Source: Variovorax sp. OAS795 (GTDB taxonomy: Bacteria > Pseudomonadota > Gammaproteobacteria > Burkholderiales > Burkholderiaceae_C). From it: a stretch of DNA of 64,000 bases. Every line of letters begins with the position of its first letter. Positions within the stretch are counted from its first letter, which is position 1. A model generated the notes under the pieces. It searched no databases, was not told the DNA's origin, and saw only the letters and a list, made by a program, of their open reading frames with translations. The position numbers and the translations under genes were made by a program. Where the stretch lies: contig NZ_JBEPOH010000001.1 of assembly GCF_040546685.1 (NCBI RefSeq), forward strand, positions 310,001 to 374,000, written 5' to 3'. Shown one piece after another: positions 38,184 to 46,372 of the stretch.

Positions 38184-39297
38184 GCTGCAACTCGCCGTCA
38201 TCGACGTGAAGCCCGGGGCGGCGATGGAAAGCCAGTCGGGGCTGCAGATGCTGCGTCCGCGCATCTACGGCGCCTTTCGCGCGCCGACAGGCCCCAAGAA
38301 GATCGCAGCCATCGTGATGCACCCGACCAGCAACTTCATGGGGCACTACCTGATCGCACCGCTGGCCGAACGCGGCATCTGCTGCATGGGGCTGAACTCG
38401 CGCTACGTGGGCAACGACACGGTGCTGCTCATGGAGCGCGCCATCCAGGACCTGGGCGCGGGGGTGCAGTACCTGCGCGCAGCCGGCTACGAGAAGGTGT
38501 TCCTCGTCGGCAACTCGGGCGGCGCCGCGCTCGCGAGCTTCTACCAGGCGCAGGCCGAGAAGCTCACGGCCACGCACCTGCCCGACGGCGACCCGACCCA
38601 CCTGCACCCGGACGACCTGCCGCCGGTGGACGGCATTGCACTGTGCGCCGCCCACCTGGGCCGCACGCGGCTGATGCGCGACTGGATCGACCCCTCGGTG
38701 ACCGACGAGCACGATCCGCTGTCGGTGGACCCCGCGCTCGACATGTACGACCCGCGCCACCGCCCGCCCTACGAGGCCGAATTTCTCGCACGCTTCAGCG
38801 CGGCGCAGCAGGCGCGGCTCGACCGCATCGAGCAGTGGTGCATGGACCGGCTCGCGCAGCTGCGCAGCACGCCCGGTGCGCCGCGCGACCAGGCCTTCGT
38901 CATCTACCGCACGCACGCCGATCCGCGCTGCGTGGACCTTTCGCTCGACCCCAACGACCGCCTGCCGGGCAGCGTGTGGGGCGATGCGCGGCAGGTGAAC
39001 TACTCGGCCAATGCGATGGGGCGCACCACCTCGCTCACGGCGTTCCTGTCGCAATGGTCGTCGCGCTCGCAGGCCGACGGACCGACCAACCTGGCGCGCA
39101 CCACGGTGCCCAAGCTGCTGCTCACCTACACGGGCGACCAGTCGACCTTCCCGAGCACGCGCGATGCATGGATGGCCGCGGGCGGTGCGCGCATCCGCAA
39201 TGTCGACATCGTGGGCGGCAACCACTATCTCGCGGGCCAGCCCGAGCTGGTGCCCCGGGCGGCGGATGCCATCGCCGAATTCGCCCACGCGCTCTAG
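38176..39297 (+). CDS. Alpha/beta hydrolase of the catabolic operon
   Basis: A 373-residue protein with an alpha/beta-hydrolase pattern: IAAIVMHPTSNFMGHYLIAPLAERGICCMGLNSRYVGND, nucleophile elbow VGNSGGAAL, and late VGGNHYLAGQPELV with the catalytic histidine. An extended middle region (residues about 150-280) forms a lid. The family is that of hydrolases encoded beside FAD monooxygenases in Bordetella and Variovorax clusters; the substrate is unknown. It overlaps the VOC gene by 8 bases and the monooxygenase starts 7 bases after it. Confidence 0.85.
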   Translation: MPELQLAVIDVKPGAAMESQSGLQMLRPRIYGAFRAPTGPKKIAAIVMHPTSNFMGHYLIAPLAERGICCMGLNSRYVGNDTVLLMERAIQDLGAGVQYLRAAGYEKVFLVGNSGGAALASFYQAQAEKLTATHLPDGDPTHLHPDDLPPVDGIALCAAHLGRTRLMRDWIDPSVTDEHDPLSVDPALDMYDPRHRPPYEAEFLARFSAAQQARLDRIEQWCMDRLAQLRSTPGAPRDQAFVIYRTHADPRCVDLSLDPNDRLPGSVWGDARQVNYSANAMGRTTSLTAFLSQWSSRSQADGPTNLARTTVPKLLLTYTGDQSTFPSTRDAWMAAGGARIRNVDIVGGNHYLAGQPELVPRAADAIAEFAHAL

Positions 39298-39304
39298 AAA
39301 AGAC

Positions 39305-40955
39305 ATGGAAAGCTTTGCATTCGCGCCGGCCTACGCGCTTCCGAGCTGGCCCTTCACGACGCCGCCCGAACTGGGCAGCAGCCAGACCGTGCGCCACCCC
39401 ATCGTGATCGTCGGCGCCGGGCCTTCGGGCCTGACGCTGGCCTGCGACCTGGCCCGACGCGGCGTGCGCGCCGTGCTGCTCGACGAGGACGACACCGTCG
39501 GCGTTCGCGGCGCCTCGTCGCGCGGCATCTGCTATGCGCAGAAGAGCCTGGAGATCTTCGAGCGCCTCGGCATCTACGAGCGCATTGCGGCCAAGGGCAT
39601 CACCTGGTCGTTCGGGCGCACCTTCTCGGGCGAGCAGGAGGTCTACAACTTCAACCTGCAGGCGAACAGCGTTTCGGCACAGCCGCCGTTCATCAACCTG
39701 CAGCAGTTCTACGTCGAGTGGTTCCTGGTCGAGCGCATTATCGAGCTCGGCCTCACCGACCTGCGGTGGAAGAGCCGGGTGACGCGCGTGGAGCCGCTCG
39801 GCGATGGCGCGCGCATCGAAGTCGAAACACCGGCGGGCCGCTACACGATCGAGGCCGACCGGCTGATCGACGCCACCGGCGCGAACAGCGCGATCCGCAC
39901 GCAGCTCGGCATCGACGCGCATTCGTCGCGCAGCACCGACCGCTGGTGCATCAGCGACGTGCGCTTCAAGAAGCCGCTGCCCGTCGAGCGGTGGACCTGG
40001 GTCGATGCCCCGTTCAACGAAGGACGCGGCGTGTGGCAGCACCTGATGGCCGATGGTGTCTGGCGCATCGACTACCAGATGCCTGAAGACTGCGACACCG
40101 CCGCCATCAGCCGGCCCGAAGTGGCGGGCGCGCGGCTGCGGGAACAGCTCGGGCCGGACGTGGAATTCGAGTTCGTGTGGATCGGCCCGTATGGCTACCG
40201 CGACCACCTGCTCGACAGTTTCCGCCACGGCCAGGTGTTCTTCATCGGCGATGCCGCGCACGTGGTGAGCCCCTTCGGCGCACGCGGCGGCAACAGCGGC
40301 ATCCAGGATGCCGTCAACCTCGGGTGGAAGCTCGCGCTGGTGGCGCAAGGGCAGGCCGGCGATGCGCTGCTCGACAGCTACGACGCCGAGCGCCAGCCCG
40401 CCGCAAGGCAGAACCTGGAAGTGACGAGCCGCTCGGCGCGCTTCCTGGCGCCGCGTTCGCCGGCCGAGCACACGCTGCGGCGCGCAGTGGTGTCGCTGGC
40501 CCGCGCGCCATCCGTTCGCGCGAGCGCTGGTGAACACGGGCCGCATGTCGGTCGCCAACGACTACCCGCCCGCGCCGCTGCTGCCCGAAGGCGGCCGCAG
40601 CGTGCAGAACCTGCCGCTGCGCTGGGCCGACGGGCGCCAGACGACGCTGATGCAGCTGCTGGCCGAGGACACCGGGTGCATCGGGCTCTGGCTGGCGCCG
40701 ACACGCGCCGAAGCCGACGCGGCACTGGCAGCGACCGCGTCGCTTGCGTTGCGCCTGATGGCCATTGGCGGCGACAGCGGCCTGCCCACGCTGCACGCCG
40801 ACGACCAGCTCACCGGCCACCTGGGCCTTCGCGAGCCGGGCAGCTTCGCGCTCGTGCGCCCCGATGCCTACCGCGCCGTGATGCTCGCGCACGCCACCCC
40901 CGATGCGATCGCGGCCGCGCTGCGCACGGCCCTTGCCAAGGACGCCGCCCCATGA
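39305..40955 (+). pseudogene. FAD-dependent aromatic monooxygenase, interrupted by a one-base frameshift
   Basis: A class A flavoprotein hydroxylase of the UbiH/MhpA kind: FAD motif IVIVGAGPSGLTLACDLARRG near residue 35, RLIDATGANSAIRTQLG, and the second FAD motif FFIGDAAHVVSPFGARGGNSGIQDAVNLGWKLA. The frame is intact to residue about 400, then shifts at GCGCGCC (40503-40509). Deleting one C there restores RAHPFARALVNTGRMSVANDYPP and a normal thioredoxin-like C-terminal domain running to 40955, giving a 549-residue protein. Without correction the frame would run on into DUF2783, producing a chimeric tail. It is either a real disruption or a sequencing error; the rest shows no decay. Confidence 0.87.
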
Positions 40956-41155
40956 TCACCGAGCCCCGCATTCCCGATCCCGACGGCTTCTATGCCGCCC
41001 TGCTTGCCGCGCACGAGGGCCTGGACGAAGCCCGCAGCGCCGACCTGAACGCGCGGCTCGTGCTGCTGCTGGCCAACCAGTGCGGCGACCAGCAGGTGCT
41101 GCTGGAGTGCATCCGAGCGGCGGCCGAAGACTCTCGAACAAGCAAGGCCACATGA
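40952..41155 (+). CDS. DUF2783 domain-containing small protein
   Basis: A 67-residue soluble protein: IPDPDGFYAALLAAHEGLDEARSADLNARLVLLLANQCGD. It matches the DUF2783 pattern. The family is characteristically encoded between an FAD monooxygenase and an MBL-fold gene, as here, with ATGA overlaps of 4 bases at both ends. It may be a small accessory subunit; no catalytic motif is visible. Confidence 0.85.
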   Translation: MITEPRIPDPDGFYAALLAAHEGLDEARSADLNARLVLLLANQCGDQQVLLECIRAAAEDSRTSKAT

Positions 41156-42129
41156 ACACCAACGTCTCCTTCGCCTCCGCTTCCGACATGCGCGAGCAGA
41201 AGCCGCGGCTGCACGAACTCGCGCCCGATGTGTACGGCTACATCAGCGACTTCGATCCGAACTGCGGCTTCGTGGTCGGCGACGACCAGGTGGTGCTGAT
41301 CGACACGCGGCCCACGCCGCGCATGGCGCGCGACTTTCTCGCCGCCATCCGCACCGTGACCGACAAGCCGATCAAGACCATCGTGCTCACGCACTACCAC
41401 GCGGTGCGCGTGATGGGCGCCAGCGCCTTCGGCGAGGTCGAGGCCATCATCGCGAGCCACGGCACGCTGGACTGGATCCGTACGCGCGGGCAGGCCGACT
41501 TCGACTCGGAGGTCGGCCGCTTTCCGCGCCTGTTCGCGGGCGTCGAAGAGATCCCCGGCCTCACGTTCCCCACGATGAGCTTCGAGCGCCAGATGAGCCT
41601 GTGGCTCGGTCCCCGCGAAGGCGCGGGCCGCGAATTGCGCCTCATGGCGCTGGGCCGCGGGCATTCGAGCGGCGACACGGTGGCGTGGCTGCCCGGCTGC
41701 GGGGTGCTGTTCTCGGGCGACGTGGTGGAGAACCATTGCGGCGTCTACGCGGGCGATGCCTACATCGGCGACTGGACCGGCACGCTCGACGCCGTGCTCG
41801 CGCTCGAGCCGCGCGTGCTGGTGCCGGGACGCGGCGCGGTGCTGCAGGACGAAGCCGCCTGCGCCGAGGCCATCGGGCTCACCAAGGCGTTTCTCGGGAC
41901 GCTGCTCGGCAGCGTGAAGGCGGGCATCGACGCCGGCGAAACGCTCAAGGGCTGCTTCGCACGGGCCGAGGCCGCGATGGCGCCGCGCTTCGGCAGCTGG
42001 CCGGTGTTCCAGCATGTGCTGCCCTTCGACGTTTCGCGCGCCTATGACGAGCTGCGCGGCATCGAGCATCCCAAGGTGTGGACGGCGGAGCGGGACCGCG
42101 AACTGTGGCAGACGCTGCGCGGCGGATGA
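41152..42129 (+). CDS. MBL-fold hydrolase-like protein with degenerate zinc motif
   Basis: A 325-residue metallo-beta-lactamase-fold protein. The canonical HxHxDH is HYHAVR (His81, His83, then Val85 and Arg86 in place of Asp and His), so one zinc site is lost. Other ligands remain: His171 in GRGHSSGD and Asp190 in LFSGDVVENH. It could bind one metal or work differently. The C-terminal half is helical. It overlaps DUF2783 by 4 bases and belongs to the monooxygenase operon, where a ring-cleavage or hydrolysis step would be expected. Confidence 0.85.
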   Translation: MNTNVSFASASDMREQKPRLHELAPDVYGYISDFDPNCGFVVGDDQVVLIDTRPTPRMARDFLAAIRTVTDKPIKTIVLTHYHAVRVMGASAFGEVEAIIASHGTLDWIRTRGQADFDSEVGRFPRLFAGVEEIPGLTFPTMSFERQMSLWLGPREGAGRELRLMALGRGHSSGDTVAWLPGCGVLFSGDVVENHCGVYAGDAYIGDWTGTLDAVLALEPRVLVPGRGAVLQDEAACAEAIGLTKAFLGTLLGSVKAGIDAGETLKGCFARAEAAMAPRFGSWPVFQHVLPFDVSRAYDELRGIEHPKVWTAERDRELWQTLRGG

Positions 42130-42166
42130 ACCCTCAGATTTCAAGCAAGCAACGGAGACAAAGACG

Positions 42167-43141
42167 ATGAAACGCTTCCTTCCCCTGTTGGCCGCAGCCC
42201 TCGCGCTGGCCGCCAGCCCCTTCGCCTCCGCGCAGCCGGCGGCCTACCCGAGCCAGCCGGTGAAATGGATCGTGCCCTACGTGGCCGGCGGCGGCACCGA
42301 CAACCTGGCACGCGCGCTGGCCGAGGCCATGCAGCCGTCGCTCGGACAGCCGCTGATCATCGACAACCGGCCCGGCGCGTCCACCAACATCGGCGTGTCC
42401 GTGCTGATGCAGGCCAAGCCCGACGGCTACACCATCATGCAGGCCGAGAACGCGGCACTGCTCTTCAACGAGCACATGTTCGCCAAGCTGCCCTACAAGC
42501 CGGCGACCGACTTCACCTACATCGGCGCGATCGGCCGCTTTCCGGTGGCGCTGGTGGTGCATCCGGACTTTCCCGCGAAGAACGTGGCCGAGTTCGTGCG
42601 CTACGTGAAGGCGAACCCCGAGAAGGTGAGCTACGCCTCGCCGGGCAACGGCTCGCCGCACCACATGGCGATGGAGCTCTTCAAGCAGAAGGCCGGCCTC
42701 AGCATCACGCACGTGCCCTACAAGGGCGCCGCGCCCGCGATGACCGACGTGATGGGCGGGCAGGTGCCGACGATGATGCTCGACCTCGCTTCGGGCCTGC
42801 CGATCATCAAGGCCGGCAAGGTGCGCGTGCTCGCGATCGCCCTGCCCCAGCGTGCGGGCGCGCTGCCCGAGGTGCCCACCTTCGTCGAGGCTGGCTTCAG
42901 CGACGTCAACGCCTACGCCTTCCATGGCCTGATCGGCCCGGCCGGCATGCCGCCGGAGGCAGTGGCGCGCATCAACAGCGAACTGCACAAGGCCATGAAG
43001 GCGCCGAAGGTGGTGAAGCTGTTCTCGGAATTCGGCTTCGAGGCGCTGCCGGGCACGCCCCAGGAGTTCTACAAGCTCTCGCGCGCGGAGAGCGATCGCT
43101 GGGGCAAGATCATCCAGGCCGCGGGCGTGAAGCTGGACTGA
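42167..43141 (+). CDS. Bug/TctC-type tripartite tricarboxylate transporter substrate-binding protein
   Basis: A 324-residue periplasmic binding protein with a signal peptide (MKRFLPLLAAALALAASPFASAQP) and the Bug signature: YPSQPVKWIVPYVAGGGTDNLAR, IIDNRPGASTNIGV, DGYT, SYASPGNGSPHHMAMELF, HVPYKGAAPAMTDVMGGQVPTMM, RVLAIAL and LPEVPTFVEAG. Such proteins bind carboxylates, often aromatic. No TctA/TctB permease genes are nearby, as is common for these proteins. GGAG lies nine bases before the start. It is the last gene of the operon and its likely ligand is the pathway substrate. Confidence 0.93.
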   Translation: MKRFLPLLAAALALAASPFASAQPAAYPSQPVKWIVPYVAGGGTDNLARALAEAMQPSLGQPLIIDNRPGASTNIGVSVLMQAKPDGYTIMQAENAALLFNEHMFAKLPYKPATDFTYIGAIGRFPVALVVHPDFPAKNVAEFVRYVKANPEKVSYASPGNGSPHHMAMELFKQKAGLSITHVPYKGAAPAMTDVMGGQVPTMMLDLASGLPIIKAGKVRVLAIALPQRAGALPEVPTFVEAGFSDVNAYAFHGLIGPAGMPPEAVARINSELHKAMKAPKVVKLFSEFGFEALPGTPQEFYKLSRAESDRWGKIIQAAGVKLD

Positions 43142-43150
43142 CCGGCCACG

Positions 43151-43489
43151 CTACCAGCCAAGCCCCAGGTGCAGCGGCAGGTACACCGCCATGCCTGCCA
43201 GCATCGTGCCCAGCACGCCGCGCCGCCAGTAGTAGTAAGCGGCACCCACGGCCGCGGCATACAGCCGCGCGTCGTGCAGCGTGGTGACCAGGTGGCCCTG
43301 GGTCATGACGATCTCGGGCGCGATCACCCCCGCGAGCGCAGCGGCCGGTGCGTAGTGCAAGGCACGGTGCGCCCACTCGGGCAGGCCCCAGGGGCGGTCG
43401 AGAATGAAGAAGAAGCAGCGCGTGAGCACCGTGACCGCCGCCAGCCCGACGATCACGCCCAGCGTCCACCAGTCGGTGGTGGCGCTCAC
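43151..43489 (-). CDS. azlD: AzlD-family branched-chain amino acid exporter subunit
   Basis: A 112-residue membrane protein with three to four helices (GVIVGLAAVTVLTRCFFFIL, ALAGVIAPEIVM, YAAAVGAAYYYWRRGVLGTMLAGMAVYLPLHL), the size and pattern of AzlD. AzlCD pairs export branched-chain amino acids or azaleucine. Its ATGA overlaps the azlC stop by 4 bases. It converges on the TctC-type gene with 9 bases between stops. Confidence 0.9.
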   Translation of the reverse strand: MSATTDWWTLGVIVGLAAVTVLTRCFFFILDRPWGLPEWAHRALHYAPAAALAGVIAPEIVMTQGHLVTTLHDARLYAAAVGAAYYYWRRGVLGTMLAGMAVYLPLHLGLGW

Positions 43490-44226
43490 TTGTCGTCCTC
43501 CGCGTCAGGATCGAGCCCGAACTGTTTCTCGAGCCAGAAGCACAGCAGCACCGCGGCGCCGATGGCCACCACGATGTTGAGCTTGAGCGGCAGCGCATAG
43601 GCGGCCACGGCGGTGACGCTGGCAATGAGCGCGGCCAGCACGCGCAGCCGCGTGGTCGCCATCGAGCAGACGATGGCGACGAGGCTCAGCACGCCGGCAA
43701 AGCCCAGGCCCCAGGTCTGCGGGATGAAATTGGCCAGTGCGATGCCCAGCAGGCTCATGCCCATCCACGAGCACCAGGTCACGAAGTAGTTGCCGGTGAG
43801 ATAGGCCTCCTGCGCCTTCTGCGCATCGCCGGCGAGCGGCGGCGAAGGGTACTTCCTGGTGAAGAGCGCGTAGCTGAGGTCGGCCGTGAGATAGCCGTGC
43901 GTCATGCGGCGCCAGCGCGGCATGTGCATCAGGTAGGGCCGCAGGTGCAGGCTGAACACCACGAAGCGCAGGTTGACGCAGAACCCCGTCGCCAGGATCA
44001 CCCAGGCCGGCGCGCCCGCGAACAGCAGCGGAATGGCCGCGAGCTGGGAGCTGCCGGCATAGACCAGCAGCGTCATGGCCACCGACTCGAGCACGCTCAT
44101 GTTCGACTTGACCATGGCCACGCCCGTCATGAGGCCCCAGGCGCCGATGCCCAGGGCGGCCGAGGACATGTCGCGCATGCCCATGCGGAATTCGGGCCGG
44201 CGGCGGATGGCGGCGGACAGGAACAT
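43486..44226 (-). CDS. azlC: AzlC-family branched-chain amino acid exporter subunit
   Basis: A 246-residue polytopic protein: AALGIGAWGLMTGVAM, AMTLLVYAGSSQLAAIPLLFAGAPAWVILATGFCVNLRFVVFSLHLRPYL (the AzlC core), GYLTADLSYALF and LLGIALANFIP. Together with AzlD it forms an inner-membrane exporter. The start ATG shares one base with the fmt stop (TGATG), so translation is coupled to fmt. Confidence 0.93.
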   Translation of the reverse strand: MFLSAAIRRRPEFRMGMRDMSSAALGIGAWGLMTGVAMVKSNMSVLESVAMTLLVYAGSSQLAAIPLLFAGAPAWVILATGFCVNLRFVVFSLHLRPYLMHMPRWRRMTHGYLTADLSYALFTRKYPSPPLAGDAQKAQEAYLTGNYFVTWCSWMGMSLLGIALANFIPQTWGLGFAGVLSLVAIVCSMATTRLRVLAALIASVTAVAAYALPLKLNIVVAIGAAVLLCFWLEKQFGLDPDAEDDK

Positions 44227-45191
44227 CAGCCGAAGCGCTGCCCGGGCTTCAGGTCGAAGCCGCGCAGGAAATCGGCCACGGCCAGGCGCTTGCCGCCGGG
44301 ACGCTGGAGCTCGGTGACCATCACGATGGAGCCCGCCGCCGCCACCGCCACACCGGTGTCGGCCACGGCCAGGAGCGTGCCCGGCGCGGCCGACACTTCG
44401 GCCGGCACCTCCGCGGGCACCGCATGCGCGGACCAGAGCTTGACGGTCTCGCCGTCGAGCGGGCTGTTGGCGCCCGGAAAGGGATCGAAGGCGCGAATGC
44501 GCCGCACGATGGCTTCTGCCGGCTGGTTCCAGTCGATCTGGGCCTCGTGCTTCTCGACCTTGCTGGCATAGGTGACGCCCTCTGCCGGCTGCGGCGTGCG
44601 CGCCAGCTGGCCGACGCGGGCCAGCGCGTGGACGATCATCCGGCCGCCCAGTTCGGCCAGCCGGTCGTGCAGGCGCGCGGTGTTGTCGCCGCCGATGTCG
44701 ACCGCTTCGCGCAGCAGCATGTCGCCCGTGTCCAGGCCCGCGTCCATCTGCATGATGGTGATGCCGGTCTGCGCGTCGCCGGCCTCGATGGCACGGTGGA
44801 TCGGCGCCGCGCCGCGCCAGCGCGGCAGCAGGCTGGCGTGGATGTTGAGGCAGCCGGATGCCGGCAGGTCGAGCACCCATTGCGGCAGGATGAGCCCGTA
44901 CGCGGCGACCACCATCACGTCGGGCCGTGCCGCTGCGAGGGCCGCGCGCGCGGCCGCGGCGTCTTCGGGGTACTTGCCGTCGAGCCTGAGGCTGCGGGGC
45001 TGGGCCACGGGCCAGCCGTGCGCCACGGCGCATTGCTTGACCGGCGAAGCCTGCAGCTTCATGCCCCGGCCCGCGGGCCGGTCGGGCTGGCTCAGCACCA
45101 GCGCGATGTCATGCCCGGCGGCGGCAATGGCTTCGAGCGCGACGCGCGCGAACTCGGGCGTGCCCGCGAAAACAACTCTGAGCGGATTCAA
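44226..45191 (-). CDS. fmt: Methionyl-tRNA formyltransferase
   Basis: A 321-residue enzyme formylating initiator Met-tRNA. It shows [96 protein letters not shown] and the C-terminal tRNA-binding OB domain [20 protein letters not shown]. It lies in the order def, lipoprotein, fmt, azlC, azlD, with a 4-base overlap to the lipoprotein gene upstream. Confidence 0.98.
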   Translation of the reverse strand: MNPLRVVFAGTPEFARVALEAIAAAGHDIALVLSQPDRPAGRGMKLQASPVKQCAVAHGWPVAQPRSLRLDGKYPEDAAAARAALAAARPDVMVVAAYGLILPQWVLDLPASGCLNIHASLLPRWRGAAPIHRAIEAGDAQTGITIMQMDAGLDTGDMLLREAVDIGGDNTARLHDRLAELGGRMIVHALARVGQLARTPQPAEGVTYASKVEKHEAQIDWNQPAEAIVRRIRAFDPFPGANSPLDGETVKLWSAHAVPAEVPAEVSAAPGTLLAVADTGVAVAAAGSIVMVTELQRPGGKRLAVADFLRGFDLKPGQRFG

Positions 45192-45694
45192 TCGCGGATC
45201 CGATCGAGCTCGAGATCGTCCCCCGTGTGATAGCGCCGGACCACGCCCATCGGATCGATGTAGATATAGAGCATGCGGCGCTCGTTCACCGCCTTGTAGC
45301 GCCAGGTCCAGACGGCGCCGTCGAAGGAGCTGACGCGGCTGACTTCATACGGACGGCCGTAGAAGGCGATCACGTCGTTCTGGCGCCACTGGTCGACCTT
45401 GATGTCGTGGCCGAAGCGCGCTTCGTTGAGCACCTGGGTCACGGAAACCACCTTGCCGGAGGCATCGACGTCGATGTCCGTGACCTCGAAGCCCGCGGGC
45501 ATGCGCGAATACTGGAGCCGCTCGCCCCCTCCGTTGAGCGGGTAGCGGCCGGTGGGCGCGCCCAGGCGCTGCAGGGTTTCAGCGGCCGTGGTCCCCGGGA
45601 CGATGCGCGTCGGCTCGCTGACGCAGCCGGCCACGACGAGCACGAGCCCCGAGGCGAGCACGGAGGCCCAGGGCCGCGGCGCCGGAAATTTCAC
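45188..45694 (-). CDS. SmpA/OmlA-like outer membrane lipoprotein
   Basis: A 168-residue lipoprotein, GTG start. The signal peptide ends in VAGC near residue 23. The mature part has [24 protein letters not shown] and repeats a [13 protein letters not shown] / [26 protein letters not shown] beta pattern similar to BamE/SmpA small lipoproteins. It lies between def and fmt with 4-base overlaps on both sides (GTGA and ATGA). A role in the envelope is inferred; a functional link to formylation is not evident. Confidence 0.78.
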   Translation of the reverse strand: MKFPAPRPWASVLASGLVLVVAGCVSEPTRIVPGTTAAETLQRLGAPTGRYPLNGGGERLQYSRMPAGFEVTDIDVDASGKVVSVTQVLNEARFGHDIKVDQWRQNDVIAFYGRPYEVSRVSSFDGAVWTWRYKAVNERRMLYIYIDPMGVVRRYHTGDDLELDRIRD

Positions 45695-46212
45695 GCCCGG
45701 CCCTCCTTGGCCTCTTCCCGCTGCTGCTTGAGCAGCTTGCTCTTGATGCGGTTGCGCTTGAGCGGCGACAGGTATTCGACGAACACCTTTCCCAGCAAGT
45801 GGTCGAGCTCGTGCTGGATGCAGACGGCCAGCAGCCCATCGGCCTCGATGATGCGCATTTCGCCGTGCTCGTCCAGCGCCTGGACCTTGACCGACGTGGA
45901 GCGCATGACGCCGTCGTAGATGCCGGGGACCGACAGGCAGCCTTCCTCGTTGAGCACTTTCTCGTCGCTGGCCCAGATAATCTCCGGATTGATCAGGACG
46001 ATGGGCTCGTTGCGCTCCTCGGAGACGTCGATGACGACCAGCCGTTCGTGCACGTCGACCTGGGTCGCGGCCAAGCCGATGCCGCTGGCGTCGTACATGG
46101 TCTCCAGCATGTCGGCAACCAGCGCCTTGATGCGCGCGTCCACGCCCTGCACGGGCTTGGCCACCGTGTGCAGGCGCTTGTCCGGGTAACTCAGAATGAT
46201 TCGTTTGGCCAT
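45691..46212 (-). CDS. def: Peptide deformylase
   Basis: A 173-residue metalloenzyme removing the N-formyl group from nascent proteins. It has the three motifs [17 protein letters not shown] and [10 protein letters not shown] (metal ligands Cys and two His). Start MAKRIIL. It heads the def-lipoprotein-fmt chain and diverges from the LysM gene across 160 bases. Confidence 0.97.
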   Translation of the reverse strand: MAKRIILSYPDKRLHTVAKPVQGVDARIKALVADMLETMYDASGIGLAATQVDVHERLVVIDVSEERNEPIVLINPEIIWASDEKVLNEEGCLSVPGIYDGVMRSTSVKVQALDEHGEMRIIEADGLLAVCIQHELDHLLGKVFVEYLSPLKRNRIKSKLLKQQREEAKEGRA

Positions 46213-46339
46213 GAAAAAGGGGAAAAGTTGTGGCTATTTTCGCCAATTCCGCGACGCCATGAGCCGCGATTGCCTGAAAACGTTGCCCTCCCAAGGGCTT
46301 CGGGCGCAGAATTCGTAGCAAATTGTGAGATTCGTATGT

Positions 46340-46356
46340 GCACCGATACTCGGTGC
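46340..46356 (+). other. Hairpin in the 5' region of the LysM gene
   Basis: GCACCGA, TAC, TCGGTGC: a 7-base stem with a 3-base loop, ending 16 bases before the LysM ATG (46373). It could mask the ribosome-binding site or stabilise the messenger; no named riboswitch is recognised. Confidence 0.4.
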
Positions 46357-46372
46357 GCTCACCCATCCAGAC

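Noticed and set aside
44226..45033. Frame extending azlC upstream through fmt
   Set aside because: The extension is an Arg/Gly-rich shadow of fmt; azlC starts at the TGATG junction.
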